Assembly: GCA_019454185.1 (NCBI GenBank)
Contig: CP075368.1
Location: 2,893,649-2,957,648 of the forward strand
DNA from: Phycisphaeraceae bacterium
GTDB lineage: Bacteria > Planctomycetota > Phycisphaerae > Phycisphaerales > UBA1924
Length of the DNA: 64,000 nt
Reading direction: 5' to 3'
Shown here: piece after piece, positions 51,005 to 58,903 of the stretch
Position numbering within the stretch: the first letter of the stretch is position 1
Layout of the letters: each line of letters opens with the position of its first letter
The notes under the pieces: model-generated
What the model was told of the DNA's origin: nothing
What the model saw: only the letters and a program-made list of their open reading frames with translations
Database searches by the model: none
Program-made: the position numbers and the translations under genes

Positions 51005-53283
51005 GCGGGCTCACACTCACCGAGAAGATCGTCTCCCTCCACCTCTCCCGCGGCTCTGCCCCCGCGCGCCAGGGCGACTTCGTCCTCATCCGCCCGCGCC
51101 GCATCCTCACGCACGACAACACCAGCGCGGTCATCCCCAAGTTCCACGCGCTCTTCGAGTCCCGCGAAGCCGCCGCGATCCACGACCCCGGGCAACCCGT
51201 GCTCGCGCTCGACCATGACATCCAGAACCACACGCCGGAGAACCTCGGACGCTACGCCACGATCGAGCGCTTCGCCCGCGCCCACGCCCTCGAGTTCCAT
51301 CGCGCCGGCTCCGGCATCGGCCACCAGTTGATGCTCGAACGAGGCCACGTCATCCCCGGCTCGCTCGTCGTCGCCTCCGATTCCCACGCCAACGCCTACG
51401 GCGCGTTCGGCGCGCTCGGCGCGCCCGTCGTCCGCACCGATGCCGCCGTCATCTGGGCCACCGGCCACACGTGGTGGCACATCCCGCCGGTCATCAACGT
51501 CCGACTGATCAACGCGCTCGCGCCGGGCGTCACGGGCAAGGACATCATCCTCTCCCTCTGCGCCCGCTTCCCACGCGATGCCGAGAACGCCGCCGTCGAG
51601 TTCACCGGCGACGGGCTCCACACCCTCTCCATCAGCGACCGCATCGCCATCGCCAACATGACCACCGAGTGGGGCGCGATCGCCTGCATCATGGAGCCCG
51701 ACGACGCCGTCGATTCCACTCTCGCCGCCCGAGGGCTGCATCCGCACACATGGGCCGATGCCCCGCGCCGCGCCGATCGCGATGCTCGCTACGCCCACAC
51801 CATCGACCTCGATCTCTCATCCATCGAGCCCACCATCACCGGGCCGAACCGCACCGATCTCGCGGCACCCGCCTCAGCGTTCGCCGCACGCCGCATCCCG
51901 ATCGACGTTGCGTATCTCCTCTCCTGCGTGAACGCGCGCCTGCCCGATCTCGCGCAAGCCGCCGATGTCGTCCGCAACCGTCGCATCCAACCGCGTGTCC
52001 GCTTCTACATCGCCGCCGCGTCCGCAGAGATCCAGCGCGACGCCGAGGCCCATGGCATCTGGCAGACATTGCTCGCCTCCGGCGCAACCCCGCTCCCCAG
52101 CGGCTGCGGCCCCTGCATCGGCCTCGGCGAAGGCACACTCAAGCCCGGTGAGACCGCTATCTCCGCCACCAACCGCAACTTCCCCGGACGCATGGGCGAC
52201 CGCTCCGCCCAGGTCTACCTCGCAAGCCCCGCCGTCGTCGCCGCCTCCGCCCTCGCCGGATACATCACGACGCCCGCGCTGCTCGACGATGCAGAGACCA
52301 TTCACCACCGAGGCACAGAGTTCACAGAGAAGGACACAGAGCGTAGAGAGAAGCAGACGGATCCGAGAGAGAGGGCAGTGCCGGAAGACATGACACGATC
52401 GAGTCTGGATGTGAGCCGGGTGCCACCAGTTCCCGCTGAACACCGTGAGGCGGAACTGGTGTCTCAGAGCACTGCGTCCACTCCTCATTCCCCATTGCCT
52501 CTTGCTCCCGCCCCCACTCTGTGGCCCTCCGTGGCCCTCCGTGGTGAACTTCTTCCCTCCCCCGCCTTTCAACCCTCGGTCCCTTCGCCCCTCCGCCCCT
52601 CTGCCCCTTCTTCCACTCCCCCCCGCACCATCCTCATCCCAGAGCCCGACATCTCCACCGATGCCATCTACGCCGGGCGCCACACCTACCGAAGCGACAT
52701 GACACCCGCCGAGATGGCCGCCGTCATCTTCGAGAACCTCGACCCCACCGACACTCCGCCAATCACCCCGCACATCTCACGCGCCGACATCATCCTCGCC
52801 GGTCGCAACTTCGGACGTGGCAGCTCGCGCGAGCAGGCCGCCACCGCGCTCAAGCACGCCGGCATCGCCGCCGTCATCGCCGTCTCCATCAACGCCACGT
52901 ACCTCCGCAACGCGATCAACAACGGCCTCCTCGTACTCGAATCTCCCGAACTCGAACCAATCTTTCCTCTCCTCTTGAACCCCGCATCACCAACACATCC
53001 GCGCCTCGGCCCATCCGCCACGCTCGATCTCGACGCCTCAACACTCACGCTCCACACAGCACCCGCCGACGAACCCGCCTCGCGCATCATGCTCGCGCTC
53101 CGACCCCTCGCACCCTTCATGCGATCCCTCCTCGCCTCGGGCGGCGTGGAACTCTGGGCCCGCGCCACACTCCACAACACGCACGCCACCGCAGCTCGCA
53201 GCGGCCCAATCACGTCATCTGCCCAAACCTCACCCACAAACCTTCCTGTTCCCAGCATGTTCGCTGTTCGCTCTTCGTTGTAA
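51001..53283 (+). CDS. lysTU: Homoaconitase, fused large and small subunits with repeat-derived linker
   Basis: Isomerises homocitrate through homoaconitate to homoisocitrate. Residues 1-433 are the LysT/LeuC-like [4Fe-4S] part with DHDIQNH, ASDSHANAYGAFG and cluster cysteines Cys309, Cys369 and Cys372 (GCGPCIG). Residues 541-700 are the LysU/LeuD swivel domain (GRNFGRGSSREQA, NATYLRNAINNGLL). In Thermus these are two proteins. The linker (434-540) is mostly translated repeat DNA (HHRGTEFTEKDTERREK, ...PLRPSAPS). The last 20 residues also look like read-through of intergenic sequence. It overlaps lysK by ATGA. Confidence 0.9.
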   Translation: MSGLTLTEKIVSLHLSRGSAPARQGDFVLIRPRRILTHDNTSAVIPKFHALFESREAAAIHDPGQPVLALDHDIQNHTPENLGRYATIERFARAHALEFHRAGSGIGHQLMLERGHVIPGSLVVASDSHANAYGAFGALGAPVVRTDAAVIWATGHTWWHIPPVINVRLINALAPGVTGKDIILSLCARFPRDAENAAVEFTGDGLHTLSISDRIAIANMTTEWGAIACIMEPDDAVDSTLAARGLHPHTWADAPRRADRDARYAHTIDLDLSSIEPTITGPNRTDLAAPASAFAARRIPIDVAYLLSCVNARLPDLAQAADVVRNRRIQPRVRFYIAAASAEIQRDAEAHGIWQTLLASGATPLPSGCGPCIGLGEGTLKPGETAISATNRNFPGRMGDRSAQVYLASPAVVAASALAGYITTPALLDDAETIHHRGTEFTEKDTERREKQTDPRERAVPEDMTRSSLDVSRVPPVPAEHREAELVSQSTASTPHSPLPLAPAPTLWPSVALRGELLPSPAFQPSVPSPLRPSAPSSTPPRTILIPEPDISTDAIYAGRHTYRSDMTPAEMAAVIFENLDPTDTPPITPHISRADIILAGRNFGRGSSREQAATALKHAGIAAVIAVSINATYLRNAINNGLLVLESPELEPIFPLLLNPASPTHPRLGPSATLDLDASTLTLHTAPADEPASRIMLALRPLAPFMRSLLASGGVELWARATLHNTHATAARSGPITSSAQTSPTNLPVPSMFAVRSSL
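52301..52548. repeat. Inverted-end repeat unit forming the homoaconitase linker
   Basis: The left end TTCACCACCGAGG and the right end CCTCCGTGGTGAA are reverse complements except for one base, 248 bp apart. Inside the left end are CACAGAG words, inside the right end CTCTGTGGCCCTCCGTGG. The same words make up intergenic repeats across the window. It is in frame and free of stops in the coding frame. Confidence 0.72.
52419..52463. repeat. Variant hairpin element, copy E (inside the homoaconitase linker)
   Basis: GGTGCC is followed by arms ACCAGTTCC and GGAACTGGT around an 18-nt loop, then GTC. Outer letters (GGTGCCACC and GGTGTC) match copies B-D while the stem sequence differs, as if stems co-vary. 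It is nested inside the 52301-52548 unit. Confidence 0.6.
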
Positions 53284-53335
53284 CCCCGTTCCCCTCCGCG
53301 TCACTCCGCGCTCTCCGTGTTCTCTGTGGTTTCTT

Positions 53336-54496
53336 ATGAATCCCATCCCACACATCACGCTCCTCCCCGGCGACGGCATCGGACCCGAAGTCACCCGCGC
53401 TGCGCACCGCGTGCTCATCGAAGCCGGGCTCAACGCCACCTTCGACGAACACCCCATCGGCTGGCGTGAGTGGTGCGAGCACGGGGACCCGCTCCCGCGC
53501 GCAACACTCGACGCCGCCCGCGCTGCCGACGCCATCCTCATGGGCGCGATCACCAGCAAACCCGAAGCCGATGCCGCACGCGAACTCGCCCCGCATCTGC
53601 GCAACCAGGGCCTCCGCTACCGCTCACCCATCGTCCGACTCCGTAAGGAACTCGATCTCTACGCCGGGCTGCGCCCCGCCCGCGCCTGGTGCGGAATCCC
53701 CTGCGCCCACCCCGACACCGACATCCTCACCGTCCGCGAATCCACCGAAGGGCTCTACTGCGGCATCGAGATCGACAACCTCGAGCCCGACCACGCCGCC
53801 CTCATCCACCACGGTCTCGCAACCATGCGCGAACACGCCCGGGGCCGCATCGCACTCTCCGCGCGAGTCACCACCGAGCACGCCTCGCGCCGCATCCTCC
53901 GCATCGCCTTCCAGCAGGCACGCCTCCGCGCGCATCAAACCGGCACGCCCGCCCGTGTGACCCTTCTGGAGAAGCCGAACATCCTCCGCGCCACCGGCAC
54001 CGTCATGCTCGACGCCGCTCGCGCCGTCGCCGCGGACTTCCCCGATGTCACGCTGGAGATCGACAACATCGACGCCGCGTGCATGCACGCCGTCATGGAT
54101 CCGACGCGCTACACCGTCGTCGTCGCCGAGAACCTTTTCGGTGACATCTTCTCCGATCTCGCCGCTGGGCTCACGGGCGGCCCCGGGCTCGCCCCCTCCG
54201 CCGCCATCGGCGACCGCCACGCCCTCTTCGAGCCGGTCCACGGCTCCGCGCCCGACATCGCAGGACGCAACATCGCGAACCCCATCGCCGCGATCCTCTC
54301 CGGCGCGATGCTCGCCCGCCACATCAACCAGCCCGACGTCGCCGATCGCATCGAGCGCGCGGTCGGTGCAACACTCGCCAATGCCGACCCATCCACCCTC
54401 ACCCCCGACCTCCGCGGCCGGGGCTCAACCACAATCCTCACCGACGCCATCCTCCGAAACCTCTGGTCCAACGACGACAAACGGGTGGGTGAGTAA
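53336..54496 (+). CDS. Homoisocitrate dehydrogenase (LeuB/ICDH family)
   Basis: Oxidatively decarboxylates homoisocitrate to 2-oxoadipate. The 386-residue product has LLPGDGIGPEVT (9-20), RESTEGLYCGIE and the NAD-binding LFEPVHGSAPDIAGRNIANP. By eye it could be 3-isopropylmalate or tartrate-type dehydrogenase; the lysine neighbours and the RESTEGLY segment favour HICDH. Only repeat-family DNA (CTCCGTGTTCTCTGTGG) precedes the ATG, with no Shine-Dalgarno sequence. Confidence 0.87.
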   Translation: MNPIPHITLLPGDGIGPEVTRAAHRVLIEAGLNATFDEHPIGWREWCEHGDPLPRATLDAARAADAILMGAITSKPEADAARELAPHLRNQGLRYRSPIVRLRKELDLYAGLRPARAWCGIPCAHPDTDILTVRESTEGLYCGIEIDNLEPDHAALIHHGLATMREHARGRIALSARVTTEHASRRILRIAFQQARLRAHQTGTPARVTLLEKPNILRATGTVMLDAARAVAADFPDVTLEIDNIDAACMHAVMDPTRYTVVVAENLFGDIFSDLAAGLTGGPGLAPSAAIGDRHALFEPVHGSAPDIAGRNIANPIAAILSGAMLARHINQPDVADRIERAVGATLANADPSTLTPDLRGRGSTTILTDAILRNLWSNDDKRVGE

Positions 54497-54697
54497 CAGA
54501 GTCACGAAGTCACGAAGTCACGACCAATCCTCCACTCTTCGCCTTCCGCTTCTGCTCATCCGCCTCCCATCCTCTCCGCGTCCTCCGCGTTCAACTGCTG
54601 TCTCACCTTCCTTCGTGCTCTTCGCGACCTTCGCGTTCATCCCTCCGCGTCACCCCCCGATGTTTGGCCATCTGCTATTTGCTATTTGGAGATTTCC
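54497..54697. other. Repeat-filled gap before homocitrate synthase
   Basis: No gene seen. It starts with three tandem AGTCACGA units (54500-54523). CTCCGCGTCCTCCGCGTTC and CTTCGTGCTCTTCGCGACC words follow, near copies of those in the lysW-lysX gap. It then ends in TTTGGCCATCTGCTATTTGC and GGAG, 6 nt before the start codon. Confidence 0.7.
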
Positions 54698-55921
54698 ATG
54701 TCCTCCCCCGCCTCCCGCTTCCGCATCATCGAGTCCACCCTCCGCGAGGGCGAGCAGTTCGCCAACGCATTCTTCACCACGCAGCAGAAGATCCGCATCG
54801 CCACCATGCTCGACGCCTTCGGGGTTGATTACCTCGAACTCTCGAGTCCCGCGGCTTCCCCCGCCTCCCGCGACGACTGCGCAACCATCGCCTCCCTCGG
54901 ACTCCGCGCCCGCATCCTCACCCACACCCGCTGCCACCCCGACGATGTCCGCCTCGCCATCGAGACCGGCGTCCACGGCGTCGACATCGTCATCGGCACC
55001 TCCTCCCAGCTCCGCCGCTTTGGCCACGGCAAGTCCATCGACGAGATCATCGCCCTCGCCCGCGATGTCATCCCCATCGCCGTCGAGGCCGGCGTCGAGG
55101 TCCGCTTCAGCACCGAGGACTCCTTCCGCTCCGACATCGCCGACATCCTCCGCGTCTACGAGGCCGTCGCGCCCCTCGGCATCCATCGCGTCGGCATCGC
55201 GGACACCGTCGGCATCGCCGATCCCTTCCGCGTCGCCGAGGTCGTCCGCGCCGTCCGCGGAGCCATCGGCCCCGCGCTCGACATCGAGTTCCACGGCCAC
55301 AACGACACCGGATGCGCCGTCGCAAACGCCTGGGCCGCCCTCCACGCCGGCGCCACACACATCGACACCACAGTCCTCGGCATCGGCGAACGTAACGGCA
55401 TCACCTCGCTCGGCGGCATCATCGCACGCCTCTACGCCTCAGAGCCAGAACTCATCCGCCAGCGCTACCGACTCCCGCTCCTCCACGATATCGACCACGC
55501 CGTCGCCCGCCTCTGCTCCATCGACGTCCCCTTCAACTCATGCATCACCGGCTTCGCCGCCTTCACACACAAGGCCGGCATCCACGCCAAGGCCGTGCTC
55601 AACGACCCCTCCGCCTACGAGGCCCTCCGCCCCGAAGACTTCGGGCTCTCCCGCTACATCCACGTCGCCCACCGGCTCACCGGCTGGAACGCCGTCCGCG
55701 CCCGCGCCGAACAGCTCGGGCTCCGGCTCACCGACGAACAGGCCAAGGTCATGACCGCGGAGATCAAGGCCGCCGCGGATGTCGGACACCTCACCCTCGA
55801 CCACGTCGATGCGATCATCCATCGCCACGTGAACGCACACGCCGCATCGCCCACCCTCGCGCCTGTCGCCATGGTCCCAACCACACCATCGAGCCCACAA
55901 CCCGCGCTCATCCCCGCCTAA
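54698..55921 (+). CDS. hcs: Homocitrate synthase
   Basis: Condenses acetyl-CoA with 2-oxoglutarate, the committed step of the aminoadipate route. The 407-residue TIM-barrel product has [17 protein letters not shown] (9-25), matching homocitrate synthases, then [29 protein letters not shown] and [32 protein letters not shown] at the C-terminal side is typical of HCS. GGAG 6 nt upstream sets the ATG. It closes the lysine cluster. LysJ and LysN aminotransferases are not in the window. Confidence 0.92.
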   Translation: MSSPASRFRIIESTLREGEQFANAFFTTQQKIRIATMLDAFGVDYLELSSPAASPASRDDCATIASLGLRARILTHTRCHPDDVRLAIETGVHGVDIVIGTSSQLRRFGHGKSIDEIIALARDVIPIAVEAGVEVRFSTEDSFRSDIADILRVYEAVAPLGIHRVGIADTVGIADPFRVAEVVRAVRGAIGPALDIEFHGHNDTGCAVANAWAALHAGATHIDTTVLGIGERNGITSLGGIIARLYASEPELIRQRYRLPLLHDIDHAVARLCSIDVPFNSCITGFAAFTHKAGIHAKAVLNDPSAYEALRPEDFGLSRYIHVAHRLTGWNAVRARAEQLGLRLTDEQAKVMTAEIKAAADVGHLTLDHVDAIIHRHVNAHAASPTLAPVAMVPTTPSSPQPALIPA

Positions 55922-55933
55922 CCAACAATCTCT

Positions 55934-56013
55934 CTTTGGTCCTTTGGTCCTTTGGTCCTTTGGTCCTTTGGTCCTTTGGTCCTTTGGTCCTTTGGTCCTT
56001 TGGTCCTTTGGCC
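55934..56013 (+). repeat. Ten tandem 8-bp repeats (CTTTGGTC)
   Basis: Nine perfect CTTTGGTC units and one CTTTGGCC run without interruption, followed by CTCTGCCC words. It lies 12 bp after the homocitrate synthase stop and before a convergent antiporter gene. Such arrays change length by slippage. Confidence 0.95.
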
Positions 56014-56113
56014 CTCTGCCCCTCTGCCCCTCACTCCATCATCAACCGTCCTTCCTTGCCCCATCCCGCAGTCTGGCCCTTTGCTATGTGCTATTTGGCT
56101 CTTTCCTTCCCCC

Positions 56114-57811
56114 CTACCCCACCTCATTCAACACCGCAAGCAGTTCCGTCCAGTTCGCCGCGCTCAGCAGCCGCTCCACAGCCGCCTCATCCTCGCACAC
56201 ATGCGCCACGCTCGCCAGAAGGCGCAGCTGCAATTCCGCGTTCTCCAGCGGCGTCACAAGCAGGATGATCAGCCGCGCCGGCTGCCCGTCCCGCGCGTCA
56301 AAGTCGATCCCGCGCCGCGCCCGCCCGATCACCACGATCGGCTGCGCCAGCCCCGCGATCCGCGCGTGCGGAACCGCAACGCCCAGCCCGACACCGCTCG
56401 ACACCAGCCGCTCGCGGGCACGCGCCGCAGCAGCGATCACCTCCGCGTCCAGCGGCGTCTTCGACACGCCAGACGCCACCGCCGCCAACTCCGCGATCGC
56501 ACCGTCGCGATCCGTCGCGCTCATCGCCTGCACAAACTGACGCGGACCGGCAAAGTCCCAGAACCGCACCGGCTTCACCCGCCCGATCGCACGCTGCATC
56601 AGCGACCCGCTCGTCATCGAGGTCACGAGCGCCATCACCACCAGCGCGACAAACATCCGCTCGCCGATCAATCCCGCCTCGAGCGCGAGCAGCCCCAGGA
56701 TGATCTCCATCGCGCCCCGCGCGTTGAGCCCGAACGCCACGGCCCACGCCTCGCGCTTCTGGAACCCCGTGAAGCGCGAGAAGAGCATGCACCCACCCAC
56801 TTTCCCCACCGTCGCCACCACCAGCACGATCAGCACCAGCACCAGGTCGAAGTTCTCCAGGAAGTCCACCCTCAGCCCGATCGAAGCGAAGAAGAGCGGC
56901 GCAAAGATGAACGAGACAAACTGGTCGATCGTCTCCCGCGTGCTCTGCCTGAGGTGCCGCGAGTCACCCAGCGCGATCCCGAAGATGAACGCCCCGAAAA
57001 TCGCGTGAACCCCCAGCCACTCCGTGAACGCAGCGCACAACGCCGCGCCCGTCGCCGCAAACCCCAGCACGCTCCCCGGCACGCTGGCGTGGGCGTGCAG
57101 CCACGGCAGCGCGCGATCGACCGCCGCCCGCCCCAGCGTCAGCATCACACCCGCGAAGACCAGCGTCATCGTCACCGTCTGCCAGAGCTCCGGCCCACCC
57201 TCCCCCGCGCGCCCCATCAACGCGAGGATCAACGCAAAGACCAGCCACCCGACGATGTCGTTGAACACCGCCGCCGCAATGATCGTCATCCCGATGTCCG
57301 ACTTGAACATCTGCAGATCGATCAGGATCTTCGCGACCACCGGCAACGCGCTGATCGCCATCGCCGTCGCAAAGAAGAGCGGGAACGTCAGCTCGCTCGC
57401 CTGCACCCCCGCGTCCATCGTCACCGGCAGCAGCCACGCCAGCGGGAACGCCATCACAAACGGCACCACCATCCCGCCCACACCCACCGACATCGCCGCC
57501 CGCCGACGACGCCAGATCGTCGAGAGATCAACCTCCATCCCCGCGACCAGCAGGAACAGCATGATCGCCACCGTTGTCAGCGCGTGCAGCGACACAGGCA
57601 GCGGCCCCTCCGACGGAAAGAGCGACCCCTGCGCCGACGGCCACACCGCACCCAGGATCGTCGGCCCCAGCAGAATCCCCGCGAACAACTCACCGATCAC
57701 CGCTGGCTGCCTCAGCTTCCGCGCCACCTCGCCCAGCAGCCGCGCCGTCCCCAGCAGCACACCCAGCGCCAACAGCAGCGTGATGATCTCCGAGTGAGAG
57801 AGCCCGTTCAT
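56114..57811 (-). CDS. CPA2-type Na+/H+ antiporter with C-terminal PTS EIIA-like domain
   Basis: A 565-residue membrane protein. About twelve helices (residues 5-410) have the antiporter signatures GELFAGILLGP, LFLLVAGMEVDL and FGLNARGAMEIILG. Residues about 425-565 form an EIIA type 2-like domain with GVGLGVAVPHARI, whose His corresponds to the phosphorylated residue. The fusion suggests transport control by phosphorylation or metabolite binding. The start overlaps the universal stress protein stop (ATGA). Confidence 0.88.
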   Translation of the reverse strand: MNGLSHSEIITLLLALGVLLGTARLLGEVARKLRQPAVIGELFAGILLGPTILGAVWPSAQGSLFPSEGPLPVSLHALTTVAIMLFLLVAGMEVDLSTIWRRRRAAMSVGVGGMVVPFVMAFPLAWLLPVTMDAGVQASELTFPLFFATAMAISALPVVAKILIDLQMFKSDIGMTIIAAAVFNDIVGWLVFALILALMGRAGEGGPELWQTVTMTLVFAGVMLTLGRAAVDRALPWLHAHASVPGSVLGFAATGAALCAAFTEWLGVHAIFGAFIFGIALGDSRHLRQSTRETIDQFVSFIFAPLFFASIGLRVDFLENFDLVLVLIVLVVATVGKVGGCMLFSRFTGFQKREAWAVAFGLNARGAMEIILGLLALEAGLIGERMFVALVVMALVTSMTSGSLMQRAIGRVKPVRFWDFAGPRQFVQAMSATDRDGAIAELAAVASGVSKTPLDAEVIAAAARARERLVSSGVGLGVAVPHARIAGLAQPIVVIGRARRGIDFDARDGQPARLIILLVTPLENAELQLRLLASVAHVCEDEAAVERLLSAANWTELLAVLNEVG

Positions 57812-58785
57812 GTCCCCACTCCGGGCGCGGCCTCACCCTTCTTCAGCCGCCTGAACAGCAGCACCGAGCACGGGAACTGCTCCAGCAGCGTCTCGGTCGG
57901 GTGCCCGAAGAACCTGTCCAGCACGCCCAGGCGCCGATCGGGCGCGGGCATCACCAGAAGATCCGCACCCACGCGCTCCGCGTACCGCGCCGCCTCCTCA
58001 CCCCCGCGCCCCGCCATGCACTCGGTCCGCAGCGCAACCCCAGAACGCTCCAATGCCCCCGCACCGTCCGCCACGCCCAGACGCCGCGCACACTCCTCAA
58101 GAAAGTTCGCCAACTCGAACCGCGTCGCCGTCTGCTGCACGTGCTCCCACCGCTCCGAATCCGCCCCCGCCGCACCCGTCGTCTCGCTCATCCGCGCCGA
58201 GTAAGGGTCATACTCACGCACCACATGCAGCTCGCGCGCCCCCGCCCCGATCGCCAATCTCGCCGCGGCTTCCACCATCGCCCGCGAGCGATCATCGAAC
58301 ATCACCGACGCCACGATCGTCCGCGCCACGCCCTCCGGCGGGAACCTGTGAATCGACAGAAACAGCGACCGATCCGCGTTCCGCGCCAGCCGCCTCGCCA
58401 CCGAGCCCACAATCCCCGTGAACAGCGGATCGCTCTTGAGCGCGCCCGCAAACACCAGGTCCGCGTCGATCCGGCGCGCCTCCTCCAGGATCACCCGGTC
58501 CGGCGTCCCCTCGCGCCCGATCACCTCCGCCGAGCCGAGCATCGCCTCGTCCCGAGCACCCTCACGCACGATCTCCACCACACGCTCCCGCTCCGAACCC
58601 GCGTGCAGGAACGTCAACTCCGCGCCGCACGACCGCGCCAGACGCGCCGCCTCACGCACCACCAGCCCCGCGCTCGGCGAAACCCCCACACACGCCATCA
58701 CACGACGAAACGCGCCAACCCCAGGGCCGCCCGCACCGCCACCACCCGCCACACACTCCGGCTTTGTTGGCGCACCCTCGTCCAT
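57808..58785 (-). CDS. Tandem universal stress protein (UspA family)
   Basis: A 325-residue protein with two Usp-like domains (about 28-165 and 165-325): VMACVGVSPSAGLVVREAARLA, LVFAGALKSDP, then ARTIVASVMFDDRSRAMVEAA and LLVMPAPDRRLGVLDRFFGHPTE. The nucleotide-binding G-x-x-G pattern is partly kept in each. AGGAG 5 nt upstream supports the ATG over one 27 codons earlier. It overlaps the antiporter gene, so Usp probably modulates it. Confidence 0.84.
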   Translation of the reverse strand: MDEGAPTKPECVAGGGGAGGPGVGAFRRVMACVGVSPSAGLVVREAARLARSCGAELTFLHAGSERERVVEIVREGARDEAMLGSAEVIGREGTPDRVILEEARRIDADLVFAGALKSDPLFTGIVGSVARRLARNADRSLFLSIHRFPPEGVARTIVASVMFDDRSRAMVEAAARLAIGAGARELHVVREYDPYSARMSETTGAAGADSERWEHVQQTATRFELANFLEECARRLGVADGAGALERSGVALRTECMAGRGGEEAARYAERVGADLLVMPAPDRRLGVLDRFFGHPTETLLEQFPCSVLLFRRLKKGEAAPGVGT

Positions 58786-58903
58786 CGCGGCTCCTCTCGC
58801 GCACGACCCGGGCCTCATCCCGCCCGCATCCGCGCGGATGCTACGCCGCCGACGCCGCCCCAGCATGCCATCCCATCGAGGCCGTCGCGGAATGGACCGC
58901 CGC

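Noticed and set aside
54698..55921. 2-isopropylmalate synthase as the identity of the last lysine-cluster gene
   Set aside because: Length (407), the [12 protein letters not shown] segment and the neighbours fit homocitrate synthase; the regulatory LeuA C-terminal domain is absent.
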